From positions 5,800,501 through 5,864,500 of the forward strand of contig NZ_CP108494.1 in NCBI RefSeq assembly GCF_041435435.1: 64,000 nt of DNA, read 5' to 3'. This stretch comes from Streptomyces sp. NBC_01241. GTDB taxonomy: Bacteria; Actinomycetota; Actinomycetes; Streptomycetales; Streptomycetaceae. This document shows, in pieces, positions 27,512 through 36,737 of this stretch (the first letter of the stretch is position 1; each line of letters starts with the position of its first letter). The notes beneath the pieces are model-generated. The model did not search any database. It saw only the letters and a program-made list of their open reading frames with translations, and had not been told where the DNA came from. Both the position numbers and the translations under genes were made by a program.

Positions 27512-28750
27512 ATGCGGAAGATACTCATAGTCGGAGCCGGCCAGTCCGGTCTCCAGCTCGCCCTCGGACTGCAGTCCAAAGGCTACGAAGTCACCCTGAT
27601 GTCCAACCGCACCGCCGACGAGATCCGGTCCGGCCGGGTCATGTCGACCCAGTGCATGTTCCACACCGCGCTCGAGTACGAACGCGACTACCAGCTCAAC
27701 TTCTGGGAGTCCCAGGCCCCGCGCATCGAGGGCCTCGGTGTCTCGGTCGCCGCGCCCGACTCCTCGCGCGCCGTCGACTGGGTCGGCAAGCTGGACGGCT
27801 TCGCCCAGTCCATCGACCAGCGCGTGAAGATGGCCGGCTGGATGGAGACCTTCGCCCAGCGCGGCGGACAGCTCGTCATCCACGGTGCAGCCGTCTCCGA
27901 CCTGGACTACTTCTCCCGTACGTACGACCTGGTGATGGTCTCCGCGGGCAAGGGTGAGCTGGTCTCCATGTTCGGCCGGGACGCGTCCCGTTCGCCGTTC
28001 GACGCCCCGCAGCGCGCCCTGGCCGTCGCGTACGTCCACGGCATGGGCCCGCGCCCCGAGCACCCCGAGTTCGACGCGGTCCGCTGCAACCTGGTCCCCG
28101 GCGTCGGCGAGCTCTTCGTGATGCCGACCCTGACCACGTCCGGCCGCGCCGACATCCTGTTCTGGGAGGGCGTCCCGGGCGGCCCGCTCGACGCGTTCCA
28201 GGGCATCAAGGACCCCTCCGAGCACCTGGCCAAGACGCTGGAGCTGCTGGAGCGGTTCCTGCCGTGGGAGTACGCCCGCGCCACCAAGGTCGAACTGACC
28301 GACGCCAACGGAACCCTGGCGGGCCGTTACGCCCCGACCGTCCGCAAGCCGATCGGCCGGCTGCCCAGCGGCGGTCTGGTCCTCGGCGTGGGAGACGTGG
28401 TCGTCGCCAACGACCCGATCACCGGCCAGGGCTCCAACACGGCCTCCAAGTGCGCGAACTCCTACCTGAACTCGATCCTCGAGCACGGCGACCGCGAGTT
28501 CGACGCGGAGTGGATGCAGGCCACGTTCGACCGGCACTGGGAGACCACGCAGCACGTCGTGAAGTGGACCAATGCGATGCTCGGCGTACCGCCGGAGCAT
28601 GTACTGAACCTGATCGGCGCCGCCGGTCAGCTCCAGCCGGTCGCCAACCGCTTCGCGAACGGCTTCAACAACCCGGCGGACTTCGAGAACTTCTTCTTCG
28701 ACCCGGAGAAGACCAACGCGTACCTCGCCGAGGTGTCCGGCGCCGCGTAG
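27512..28750 (+). CDS. Styrene/indole monooxygenase-like FAD protein (StyA family)
   Basis: A 412-residue flavoprotein. An N-terminal Rossmann motif ILIVGAGQSGLQLALGL binds FAD, and GVGDVVVANDPITGQGSN is the second FAD-contacting motif of the para-hydroxybenzoate hydroxylase fold. The overall pattern (MSTQCMFH..., FWESQAP) is that of StyA epoxidases, which accept reduced FAD from a separate StyB reductase. No StyB is encoded in the window. The substrate is unknown; indole or styrene-like aromatics are family precedents. GGAGA precedes the ATG. It follows the conservon in the same direction, separated only by the hairpin, so it may be its output gene. Confidence 0.88.
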   Translation: MRKILIVGAGQSGLQLALGLQSKGYEVTLMSNRTADEIRSGRVMSTQCMFHTALEYERDYQLNFWESQAPRIEGLGVSVAAPDSSRAVDWVGKLDGFAQSIDQRVKMAGWMETFAQRGGQLVIHGAAVSDLDYFSRTYDLVMVSAGKGELVSMFGRDASRSPFDAPQRALAVAYVHGMGPRPEHPEFDAVRCNLVPGVGELFVMPTLTTSGRADILFWEGVPGGPLDAFQGIKDPSEHLAKTLELLERFLPWEYARATKVELTDANGTLAGRYAPTVRKPIGRLPSGGLVLGVGDVVVANDPITGQGSNTASKCANSYLNSILEHGDREFDAEWMQATFDRHWETTQHVVKWTNAMLGVPPEHVLNLIGAAGQLQPVANRFANGFNNPADFENFFFDPEKTNAYLAEVSGAA

Positions 28751-28768
28751 GCGCCTGACCGCGGCAAT

Positions 28769-28808
28769 CGGTCCGGGTCCCGCCGGGAACCCGACGGGGC
28801 CCGGACCG
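28769..28808. terminator. Bidirectional hairpin between convergent genes
   Basis: CGGTCCGGG (28769-28777) / CCCGGACCG (28800-28808) inverted repeat between the StyA-like gene and the NlpC/P60 gene. Confidence 0.65.
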
Positions 28809-28839
28809 GCTGTCATGCGCGGCCCTCGCGGCCCGGGAC

Positions 28840-30039
28840 CTACTCCCCGGGAGCCGAGGACGAGCCGTACCCCGCGTCCGACCCTGCGGACGCCCCCTGC
28901 GGAAGCTGCGGCGCCTCGTACCCGGACAGCGGTACGCCCTGCGGATCCGGCCGTACGGCGCCCAGCAGCGGGTTCGACGCCACCGGCGAGACCTTCACCT
29001 GCGCGCCCGGCCGGGGTGCCTGCACCACCAGACCGTTGCCGATGTACAGCGCCACATGGGTGGCCTTCGGGAAGTAGATCACCAGGTCACCCGGGCGCAG
29101 CGCGTTCAGCGGCACCTTCGGCAGCTGCCGCCACTGCTCCTGCGAGGTCCGCGGAATGACCCGGCCCGCCTTCGCCCAGGCCTGCGAGGTGAGCCCCGAG
29201 CAGTCGAACGAGTCCGGCCCCTCCGCGCCCCACACGTACGGTTTGCCGACCTGTCCGATCGCGTACTTCACCGCCTCGTCGCCCGCCCGGGACGGCGGCC
29301 TGACCGAGGACAGCGCGCCCGAGGCCACCAGTACACCCTGGGCCTTGGCCGCGCCCTGCTGCTCCAGCCGGGCCAGCTCGGCGAGCTGGGCGGCAGAGAG
29401 CTTGGCCAGCTTCGCCTCGACGGCCTCGAGCCGCGACTGCACCGCGTCCCGCTGCTTCTTTCGCTTCGCGGCCAGCACCCGCTGCTGGTCCAGCACCTTG
29501 CGCGACTCGGTCGCCAGCTCGTCCGCGCGCTCCTCCGCACCGGTGAGCCGCTTCACGGTCGCCGCCCGGCCGGCTGCCGCCCGCTGGATCACATGCTCCT
29601 GGTCGAGGAAATGCTCGGGATCGGGCGCCAGCAGCAACCGCACGTACGACGAGAATTCCGACTGTCCCTGGTACTGCTCCCGGGCCAGCTGCCCCGCAGC
29701 GTCCCGACTGCCGGCCAGCGCGACGCGGGCGGTGGTCAACGAGGCACTGAGCTTCTTCGCTCGCGCCGTACGCTTCTTCAGCTCCGCCGCGGTCCCGTTG
29801 TACGCCTCGGTGGACTCCTCGGCCTGCTGGTACAACCTCTGCAACTCGGTCAGCAGCTGTGCGATGCCCTTGCCCGCTGCCGCGGGGGCCGGGGCGGGAG
29901 CGGCCGTGGGCGCGACGGACGGCTTCGCTGCGCCGCCCGCCTCCGGCCCCGGCTCGACGGGTCCGGCGGCTGCCGGTGAGGCTACGACGATCGTGGCCAG
30001 CGCCGCGGTGCACACCACGCGCAGAACTCCGCCTGACAT
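28840..30039 (-). CDS. Secreted NlpC/P60 peptidoglycan hydrolase with coiled coil
   Basis: A 399-residue exported endopeptidase of the RipA type. The signal peptide (LRVVCTAALATIVVASPAAAG) is followed by a long coiled coil (about 60-245). The C-terminal NlpC/P60 domain has the catalytic Cys in SFDCSGLTSQAW and His in THVALYIGNG. It is expected to cut D-Glu to diamino acid bonds in wall peptides, with the coiled coil acting as an inhibitory or partner-binding arm (as for FtsEX-controlled hydrolases). The ATG at 30039 has GAGGTGA at good spacing; an upstream in-frame start at 30111 would bury the signal peptide. Confidence 0.92.
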   Translation of the reverse strand: MSGGVLRVVCTAALATIVVASPAAAGPVEPGPEAGGAAKPSVAPTAAPAPAPAAAGKGIAQLLTELQRLYQQAEESTEAYNGTAAELKKRTARAKKLSASLTTARVALAGSRDAAGQLAREQYQGQSEFSSYVRLLLAPDPEHFLDQEHVIQRAAAGRAATVKRLTGAEERADELATESRKVLDQQRVLAAKRKKQRDAVQSRLEAVEAKLAKLSAAQLAELARLEQQGAAKAQGVLVASGALSSVRPPSRAGDEAVKYAIGQVGKPYVWGAEGPDSFDCSGLTSQAWAKAGRVIPRTSQEQWRQLPKVPLNALRPGDLVIYFPKATHVALYIGNGLVVQAPRPGAQVKVSPVASNPLLGAVRPDPQGVPLSGYEAPQLPQGASAGSDAGYGSSSAPGE

Positions 30040-30583
30040 GACATCACCTCTGGTGACGGGGCGAATCAAGGGAATACCCCATAAGCGAGCACAACGGATC
30101 AATGTGGCCACCCGGTGCCAGGAGAGTCAAGAACCTCGCGGTGTGGCGACCGGCGGATTCGCCCGGAAGGCGGTGAACAGGTGCTGGAAACCGTCGCCTG
30201 CGGGGGTCCGGGGCGGGGCGGTTGCCCCGGACATTCGGCACTTGACGCACTCCGGCCCTGCAACCGACCCAGAATGCACGGTGGCTTCCGGGGGCACGGA
30301 GCCTGCGGGTGCGGGTGCGGGTGCGGGTGCGGGTGCGGTGGCGGGGGCAGGGCCGGCTTGGTCGGGCGGATCAGCGGATTGCCCCTTCAGGCCATCTCCC
30401 TCAAGGCTGTTCCCCAGTTGGGCCCCGACCGAGAAGTCCCCCGAGTTGCTGAGCACGCGTCACGTGGTTGCCGCTGACCGCGAGGACGGCGGGCACGCCT
30501 TGCACGCGCTGGGCGAGCGATGGCAGCGACATGGGCCACCGCTCGCCGGCGGCCCATGACTACGACCCCTTGGACTCATTCAT
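30040..30583. other. Long intergenic region with a GCGGGT hexanucleotide run
   Basis: 544 bases with no gene I can support. It contains five or more GCGGGT units at about 30305-30340 and a hairpin at its right end. Short frames on both strands (for example minus 30456-30127 and plus from about 30280) have no ribosome site and translate largely to repeats. Confidence 0.55.
30531..30557 (-). terminator. Hairpin after the pseudokinase-PQQ gene
   Basis: ATGGGCC (30531-30537) / GGCCCAT (30551-30557) with a partly paired interior, 27 bases downstream of the minus-strand stop. Confidence 0.5.
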
Positions 30584-33283
30584 CTAGGCGACCGGGAACG
30601 CGTAGAAGATCCGGTCGCGTTGGATGACGGCGGTCGTACCGGACACCAGCACCCGGTACGGGGCGGTGACCGTGGGGCCCTTTGGGTCCTGGGCGCCGAT
30701 GTCCTGGAACTTCCACAGTCGGCGTCCGTCCTCTGCCGTGAACGCGGTGACCTGGGACGCGTCAGCGGCCAGGAGTGTCCTGCCCGTCGTGCTGGGGGTC
30801 ACCGCGGGGGCGGTGGTTCCGGGGGCGGCCTCGGTGGAGCGTCGCCAGCGCAGTCGGCCCGTCTCCCGTTCCACCGCGCCGACTTCCTGGTTGCGGTTGG
30901 TGGTGTGCAGCAGTGTGCCGCTGGCCACGGGGGTTCCGTACGGGGTCCCCGTGGTGCCGTTCAGCGTCCACTTCGGTTTGCCCGCGGGGAGTTCGAACGC
31001 CTGCAGGTCGTCGCCCACGGCCGCGTACAGCACGTCCCGGTCGTCGCCCAGAGCCGCCGCGTCCGGTGTGATCGTGCCGAACGACCGGCTCCACAGCTGC
31101 TTCCCGGTCTTCTGGTCGAAGCTCCGGAAGACGGCCTTCCCCTTGGCGGCCTTCACATCGCCGGGGGTGAGCGTGGCCGCGCTCTGGCATACGACGAAAT
31201 CGTCCTGCCCGGTGGCGATCAGCCGGTACACGGGGGCGGCGGGTCCGCGTCCGGTGGCTACGGGGGTCCGCCACAGAACCTTGCGCTGGAGTACGTCGTA
31301 CGCGAAGAGGTACGACCTGACGGCCTGGGTGTCCTTGCCGCGCTTCTTGCCCTTCTTCGGGGGCGGGGCCTTGACCGTGACCTTGTGGGACCCGGTGAAC
31401 CAGACCACCGGACCGAGTGTGCCGGCGATGTACGACACCGCGAGGCCCGGTGTGTCGGTGAACTGGTCGGCGTAGCCCGCCCGGTGTACGACCTTGCCGT
31501 CCTTCGACGACAGCCACAGGAACTCGGTCGGACCCGCGACGAAGCAGAGGTCCTTCCCCGCCGGCAGGGCGGCGCGCCCCTTCGCGGCGTCCGCGCTCTC
31601 CCAGACCCGGCGGCCGGTACGCAGATCGATGCCGGCCGCCCCCTGCTCGCTGGTCACGACCAGCAGTCGGTCGTTCCAGAGGGCGGCGGTGAGCGGCGGC
31701 GGTTCGGCCGCCGGGTGCCGGTACACCCAACGCGGCTGCGGCGGCAGGCCCGCGACGGCGGCACCGCTGTGGCTCGGTGCGGGCTTGGGATCGTCGGTCG
31801 TGCCTTCGTCGCCGGACCCGAACGCGAGCACCCCGCCTCCGCCGACCATCAGCCCGGCGGCCCCGGCGGCGAGCCCGATGAAGAGGCCGCGCCGACCGAA
31901 CGTGGCGGAGGCGGGGGCGGGGGCGGGGGAAGGTGCCGGAGTTACGGGGACCGGGAGCGGGTGGGGTGGCATCGGCGCGACGGGCGGGAGCACAGCAGGG
32001 AGCCCGGCGGCGGGCCCGGACCCGGCGGACCCGGCGGACCCGGCGGGGGGCCCGGCAGGCGGGCCGGTGAGTTCGCGCGGGACGGACAACTGGGTCGTCG
32101 GCCGGTCGGTCGTCGGTACGTGGCGCCCGATGTCCCCGAGCTGCGTGGTTCGGGCGTCCCCGGCGGGCGCGGGGGCGGTGGTGTTCGCAGGTTCCAGGGC
32201 GACTCCGCCGACGGGTGCCGCGGCCGATGCGCCCGACGGTGCGTCGGTCGGCTCACCGGTCGGGACCGTGTCCACGGGTCCGTCGACCAGGCGGGCGGCC
32301 GGCCCGCCGCCCGCCCCGTCCACCGGGTCGCTGACCGGCGCATCCGCCGATTGCCCCGCCTCTGCCAATTCCCGTACGCGCAGCTCCTGTTCCGACACCT
32401 CGGCCACCAGCCGCTCCGGCAGCCAGCCGCCCTTCGCCAGGCCCGCCGCCCCTTCCAGGGCCAGCTCCGCCGCCACCGTTCCCGCGGTCGGCCGGTCGGC
32501 CGGATCCTTCGCCAGGCAGCGGGCGATCAGGTCGCGCAACTCCGCCGGGACCGCGCCGAGTTCGGGGTCCGTGCGGGCGATCCGTTCGGCGCCCTCGGCG
32601 GCCGGGCCGTCGGCGAGCGGGGTCGTGCCGGTTGCCGCGTACGCCAGCAGCAGGCCCAGCACGAAGAGGTCGGAGGCCGGTCCGGGCTCCTCGCCCTCGA
32701 CCTGTTCCGGGGTGAGGTAGGCGAGCCGTACGGACAACTGCCCGCCGGGACGGGCCTCGGCGGCGGCCGCGGCGGCCAGCGGGCCGAACGCGGTGAGCCG
32801 CGGCCCGTCCTCGGCCAGCAGCACCGTCCGGGGGGCCAGGCCCTGGAGTACGGATCCGGTGGCGTGCACGCGGGAGAGGGTCTCGGCAATGCCCGCGCCC
32901 AGTATCCGCACGGCACGCTCGGGAAGCGGGCCCGCGGCCTCGATCGCCTCGGAGAGTGTCAGCGCGGGCACGTAGGGGCCGGCCGTCCACAGCAGGCCGT
33001 CGTCCGCGTCATCCGCCGGGGGGTCGAGATGCGGCTGGACCCAGCCGCCGGCCAGCCGGTCCGCCGTGCGGGCCTCCGCCTGGAAACGGCGCCGGAAGGC
33101 GGGCAGCGCGGCGAGTCCGGGACGGGCGACGGTGATCAGCACGGGCCGGCCGGTGGCGCCCCCGTCCCGGCCGGCGGCCGCGTCGTGTGCGACGTACTGC
33201 ACGGCGCTCGCGGTCTCACGGAACCGCGCCAACGCGGTGTACGGACCGATGCGGCGTGGATCGTCCTGACGCAGCGCCTCCAT
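30584..33283 (-). CDS. Membrane pseudokinase fused to a PQQ-like beta-propeller
   Basis: An 899-residue protein. The N-terminal 280 residues follow the Ser/Thr kinase fold (IGPYTALARFRETAS... in place of the Gly loop; final LIARCLAKDPADRPTA). The catalytic signatures are gone: no Lys in VLITVARPG, LQGLAPRTVLL instead of HRDLKPxNVL, and LTAFG instead of DFG. A long Pro/Ala linker leads to one membrane segment (RGLFIGLAAGAAGLMVGGGG), then a C-terminal propeller of PQQ-type repeats (RTGRRVWESADA, KTGKQLWSRSF, ETGRLRWRR, EDGRRLWKFQD). It probably couples an extracellular sensor to a signalling-dead kinase scaffold. Streptomycetes have many active relatives; loss of activity here is inferred from missing residues. 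Confidence 0.85.
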   Translation of the reverse strand: MEALRQDDPRRIGPYTALARFRETASAVQYVAHDAAAGRDGGATGRPVLITVARPGLAALPAFRRRFQAEARTADRLAGGWVQPHLDPPADDADDGLLWTAGPYVPALTLSEAIEAAGPLPERAVRILGAGIAETLSRVHATGSVLQGLAPRTVLLAEDGPRLTAFGPLAAAAAAEARPGGQLSVRLAYLTPEQVEGEEPGPASDLFVLGLLLAYAATGTTPLADGPAAEGAERIARTDPELGAVPAELRDLIARCLAKDPADRPTAGTVAAELALEGAAGLAKGGWLPERLVAEVSEQELRVRELAEAGQSADAPVSDPVDGAGGGPAARLVDGPVDTVPTGEPTDAPSGASAAAPVGGVALEPANTTAPAPAGDARTTQLGDIGRHVPTTDRPTTQLSVPRELTGPPAGPPAGSAGSAGSGPAAGLPAVLPPVAPMPPHPLPVPVTPAPSPAPAPASATFGRRGLFIGLAAGAAGLMVGGGGVLAFGSGDEGTTDDPKPAPSHSGAAVAGLPPQPRWVYRHPAAEPPPLTAALWNDRLLVVTSEQGAAGIDLRTGRRVWESADAAKGRAALPAGKDLCFVAGPTEFLWLSSKDGKVVHRAGYADQFTDTPGLAVSYIAGTLGPVVWFTGSHKVTVKAPPPKKGKKRGKDTQAVRSYLFAYDVLQRKVLWRTPVATGRGPAAPVYRLIATGQDDFVVCQSAATLTPGDVKAAKGKAVFRSFDQKTGKQLWSRSFGTITPDAAALGDDRDVLYAAVGDDLQAFELPAGKPKWTLNGTTGTPYGTPVASGTLLHTTNRNQEVGAVERETGRLRWRRSTEAAPGTTAPAVTPSTTGRTLLAADASQVTAFTAEDGRRLWKFQDIGAQDPKGPTVTAPYRVLVSGTTAVIQRDRIFYAFPVA

Positions 33284-33364
33284 GGCGCACCCCCTTGCTG
33301 ACCGTGCCCGGCACCAGAGCGTCGATCTTAGACCGGCCCCTCGGCCGCACCGGGCCCCGTACCC

Positions 33365-33631
33365 TCAGTCGGGCTTGGACCAGGGCCACTTGGGGCTGTG
33401 CCGCACACGCCCCTCCGGGACGTACTCGTACACCCAGCCGCGCGGAATTCCCAGCCGCTTGGAGTGACCGGCCGGGGCTCGGCGGTACGCGTACACGGTG
33501 GGGGGCCCGCCGTCGGCGGCCGGTACCGGGACCTCGTACCACTTGGGCGGATGACCGGTCGGGCCGACGAGGACGGGCAGTACCCGCCCGTCGAGAGGGC
33601 CGCCGGTGAAGGGGGTGTTCTCGCTTCTCAC
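33365..33631 (-). CDS. Small hypothetical protein
   Basis: An 88-residue protein beginning MRSENTPFTGGPLDGRVLPV from a GTG at 33631 and ending SPKWPWSKPD. The N-terminal FTGGPLDGR and central KWYEVP...YAYRRA patterns recur in small conserved proteins of streptomycetes as I recall. It is Trp/Tyr-rich with no membrane segment and no recognisable domain. It lies 17 bases downstream of the TetR gene on the same strand, so it may belong to that operon. A much longer open frame through it is an artefact of high GC. Confidence 0.65.
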   Translation of the reverse strand: MRSENTPFTGGPLDGRVLPVLVGPTGHPPKWYEVPVPAADGGPPTVYAYRRAPAGHSKRLGIPRGWVYEYVPEGRVRHSPKWPWSKPD

Positions 33632-33648
33632 CGCGCCAGTCTGACCGA

Positions 33649-34404
33649 TCAGCCCTCGGGCAGCAGATGGGCCGCTCCGCCGACGACCGGGATCAGTCGC
33701 TCCGCCAGCCGTCCGGCCGGACCCGCCGCGGTCTCCAGCGGCAGCAGCTCCGCCACCGCCGACGCGGTATCCGGGTCCTTCGCCGCCGTCGCGGCCAGCA
33801 GCGCGATCAGCTGGTCGACGAGCCAGTCGCGCAGATCGGCCGCGGCGGGCTGCTTCCCCTCGTCCAGCCACATCAGGGACGCCGCCTCGACGGCCGCGAT
33901 CCAGGTGCGCACCATCATCCGCAACCGGGGCCCGGCCCCGTCCCCCGCGCCCGCGTCGCCCCGGCCCAGGTGCAGCAGGATCTGCTCGGCCGCCGCCCGC
34001 CGTACCTCGTCGACGATCGCCGTCGTACGGGAGGTCTCGACGACGCTCCCGCCGCGCAGCAGTGCGCTGAAACCGGTGTCGTGCTCGTCCACGAACGCGA
34101 GATAGCGGTCGAGCACCCGCAGCACCCGCTCGGTGGGCGGGCCCACGGGCGGCTCGCTGAAGCACAGGATCAGTTCCTCGGCGGCGGACCTCAGCGCCGC
34201 CTCGTACAACTGCTGCCGCCCGCCCGGGAAGTAGCGGTACACGAGCGGGCGGGAGACTCCGGCGACCGTCGCCACCTCGTCGAGCGAGACCTCGTCGGGG
34301 GCCCGGTGCGCGAACAGGCTGAGGGCCGCACCGAGGAGCTGGGTGCGGCGCTCCTCGACGCTGAGCCTTCGGTACGCGCGGGTCGGCGGCGCGGCAGTGG
34401 TCAT
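33649..34404 (-). CDS. TetR-family transcriptional regulator
   Basis: A 251-residue regulator. The N-terminal helix-turn-helix region is VSLDEVATVAGVSRPLVYRYFPGGRQQLYEAAL, a clear TetR signature. The larger C-terminal ligand domain has no recognisable specificity. ATG at 34404 (MTTAAPPTRAYRRLSVEERR). It lies 47 bases downstream of the AurF-like oxygenase gene on the same strand and so is probably co-transcribed, making the oxygenase and the divergent ferritin-like gene its likely targets (inference). Confidence 0.9.
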   Translation of the reverse strand: MTTAAPPTRAYRRLSVEERRTQLLGAALSLFAHRAPDEVSLDEVATVAGVSRPLVYRYFPGGRQQLYEAALRSAAEELILCFSEPPVGPPTERVLRVLDRYLAFVDEHDTGFSALLRGGSVVETSRTTAIVDEVRRAAAEQILLHLGRGDAGAGDGAGPRLRMMVRTWIAAVEAASLMWLDEGKQPAAADLRDWLVDQLIALLAATAAKDPDTASAVAELLPLETAAGPAGRLAERLIPVVGGAAHLLPEG

Positions 34405-34451
34405 GCCATGAAGCGTATGCGCTGCGGGCGCCCGGGCAACGGGGCGTCGGG

Positions 34452-35387
34452 TCAGGCGAGCAGGCCCGAGCTCTTCCACAGCCTGCGCCCCACCCCGTTG
34501 AGCACCCCGATGTCGTCGAAGAAGTCCGTCAGCCGCTTCGCGCCGCTCTGCATGACCTCCGCCCGGTGGCCGCTCGCCTTCACCTGGGCGACGGCCTCGC
34601 GGCGGTCCAGGCCGACGTTCTCGTACACCTGCGGGTTGACGAAGCAGACGGAGAAGACCCGGGCCGCCTCTCCGCAGCTCACCCGGGTGAGTTCGCGCTC
34701 CCAGCGCGGGGCCGTCACCATCTGGCGGCGGAGCTCCTCGCGGGCGTACCGGACGTGCCGTGCCTCCTCGACGACATGGATGCGGGTCACGCCGCGCACC
34801 AGCGTCTGGACGCGCTCGTCCGGGAACGTCAGCCGCTGCATCCAGTCGAGGATCTCCTCCCCGAGCAGCGTCGCGGCGAACGAACCGGGCGTGGTGGAGA
34901 CGGTCTTCAGCACGCGTGCGAGGTTGTGATAGACGCGCGGTACGGGGTAGTCGGGCGAGCCGCCCCACGTGATCAAGCGGGCGAACATCATCGAATGCCG
35001 GCATTCGTCGGCTATCTCGGTGAGCGCGTAGCGGACGTGGTTGCTGGTCACCCGCTTGTCGTAGATGTGGCGGACCAGCAGCTGCATGAGGATGATCTCG
35101 AACCAGATGCCCAACGATGCCAGCGACGCCGCCTCGTGCCTGGACAGGTCCATCCGCTGTTCCTCGGACATCCGCCGCCACAGCGGGGTGTCGTAGAGCG
35201 AGACGAGCTCGGGCGGCCAGAACCACTTGCCGTCCTCGATCGCCGCGTCCCAGTCGAGTTCCTTGTCCGGGTCGAAGGAGTGCTTGGCCGAGGAGGCGAG
35301 CAGCCGCTCGGCGATCTCCTCGCGGTCCCGGAGCGGGCCGAGTGCGTCGCGGAGCAACTGCACGTCGCGTTCGGTCACTGTCGTCAT
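34452..35387 (-). CDS. AurF-like di-iron oxygenase
   Basis: A 311-residue protein of the p-aminobenzoate N-oxygenase (AurF) family, di-iron enzymes that oxidise arylamines. Iron-ligand motifs seen are the EIADECRHSMMFARL helix (ExxxH type) and VEEARHVRYAREEL, with further Glu in LASLGIWFEIILMQL and LLGEEILDWMQ. The C-terminal third ends near FFDDIGVLNG. No biosynthetic cluster surrounds it, so the substrate is open. I chose the ATG at 35387 (MTTVTERDVQLL), which has GAGGTG upstream; an in-frame start at 35399 is possible. It is divergent from a second di-iron (ferritin-like) gene 198 bases away. Confidence 0.83.
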   Translation of the reverse strand: MTTVTERDVQLLRDALGPLRDREEIAERLLASSAKHSFDPDKELDWDAAIEDGKWFWPPELVSLYDTPLWRRMSEEQRMDLSRHEAASLASLGIWFEIILMQLLVRHIYDKRVTSNHVRYALTEIADECRHSMMFARLITWGGSPDYPVPRVYHNLARVLKTVSTTPGSFAATLLGEEILDWMQRLTFPDERVQTLVRGVTRIHVVEEARHVRYAREELRRQMVTAPRWERELTRVSCGEAARVFSVCFVNPQVYENVGLDRREAVAQVKASGHRAEVMQSGAKRLTDFFDDIGVLNGVGRRLWKSSGLLA

Positions 35388-35585
35388 GGCTGGAGGCACC
35401 TCACCCAGGGGTTACCGGCGGTCACTTCTTATGAGACTCCCCGTCAGCAATGCCGTCAATCCCTTGTGCGCGACTTGTTGACCCGGCGTCTACCAACGTG
35501 TGAACCTGCCAAGTGAAGCAACTGAAGCAACTGACCGAACTGCCATGGAACTTGTCGGTGCATGCAAGGCGAACAGGAGCCGACC

Positions 35586-36704
35586 GTGTCGACACACGAC
35601 CTCTACACCACCGCCCCGGACACACCGCTCTGGCAGGTGTCCGCCTCCGGCGCGGCCCGCTTCAGCTGGGATTACGACGACGGCCGCGAACGCCTGCTCG
35701 CCCTCTACCAGAAGGGCAAGGACAAGCAGTGGGACGGCAACAAGCGCATCGACTGGTCCCTGGAGGTCGACCCCGCCGACCCGCTCGGCACCCCGGACGA
35801 CGTCCTCGCCCTGTACGGCACGCCGCACTGGGCGAAGATGACCGAGAAGGACCGGGGCGATCTGCGCACGCACTACACCGCCTGGCAGTTCAGCCAGTTC
35901 CTCCACGGTGAGCAGGGCGCCATGGTCTGCGCGGCCAGGATCGTGGAGTCCGTCCCCGACCTGGACGCGAAGTTCTACTCCGCGACCCAGACCATGGACG
36001 AGGCCCGGCACGCGGAGATCTACAGCCGGTTCCTGCACGAGAAGATCGGGATGCTCTACCCGGTCAACGACAACCTCCAGGGGCTGCTCGGAGACACCCT
36101 GCGCGACTCCCGCTGGGACATGCCGTACCTCGGCATGCAGGTCCTCATCGAGGGCCTCGCCCTGGCCGCCTTCGGCATGATCCGCGACACGACGACCAAG
36201 CCGCTGCCCAAGCAGATCCTCGCGTACGTCATGCAGGACGAGGCCCGGCACGTTGCCTTCGGGCGGATGGCGCTGCGCGACTACTACAAGCAGCTGAGCG
36301 ACGCCGAACTGCGCGAACGCGAGGAGTTCGTCATCGAAGGCTGCTATCTGATGCGCGACCGGCTCAGCGGCGTCGAGGTGCTGGAGAACTTCGGCATCGG
36401 CAAGCGCGAGGCCGAGGAACTCTCCGAGCAGTCAGCGTTCCTGCAGCTCTTCCGCAAGCTGCTGTTCAGCCGGATAGTTCCGTGCGTCAAGGACATCGGC
36501 CTGTGGGGCGAACGGCTTCAGAAGGCGTACGTCGACATGGGCGTCCTCGAACTCGGCGACTCCAGCCTGGACCTGCTGATGGCCCAGGACGAGGAGCTGG
36601 CCGAGCAGCTGGACCGGGACCGTTTCGCGGCGGAGGAACAGGCCAGGGTCGCCGAGGTCGAGGAGGCGATAGCCGAGGGCGGAACGAGCCCGTCCGGGGA
36701 CTGA
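35586..36704 (+). CDS. Ferritin-like di-iron protein
   Basis: A 372-residue all-helical protein with two ferritin-type di-iron motifs: TQTMDEARHAEIYSRF (about 131-146) and VMQDEARHVAFGRMAL (about 214-230). The first Glu ligands are probably in HGEQGAMV and LIEGLALAAF. The C-terminal tail is acidic. Members of this group are annotated only as ferritin-like; the two DEARH motifs suggest an oxygenase or oxidase rather than iron storage. GTG start with AGGAG six bases upstream; earlier in-frame starts lack a site. It shares the 198-base upstream region with the AurF-like gene, so the two di-iron proteins may be co-regulated. Confidence 0.82.
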   Translation: MSTHDLYTTAPDTPLWQVSASGAARFSWDYDDGRERLLALYQKGKDKQWDGNKRIDWSLEVDPADPLGTPDDVLALYGTPHWAKMTEKDRGDLRTHYTAWQFSQFLHGEQGAMVCAARIVESVPDLDAKFYSATQTMDEARHAEIYSRFLHEKIGMLYPVNDNLQGLLGDTLRDSRWDMPYLGMQVLIEGLALAAFGMIRDTTTKPLPKQILAYVMQDEARHVAFGRMALRDYYKQLSDAELREREEFVIEGCYLMRDRLSGVEVLENFGIGKREAEELSEQSAFLQLFRKLLFSRIVPCVKDIGLWGERLQKAYVDMGVLELGDSSLDLLMAQDEELAEQLDRDRFAAEEQARVAEVEEAIAEGGTSPSGD

Positions 36705-36737
36705 GGGGGAAGTGGCGGCCGGGCGTGGACCCGGGTC

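Noticed and set aside
30127..30456. Minus-strand frame of 109 codons upstream of the NlpC/P60 gene
   Set aside because: No ribosome site, Pro/Ala repeats from a hexanucleotide run, and an equally open plus-strand frame; coding status not supportable.
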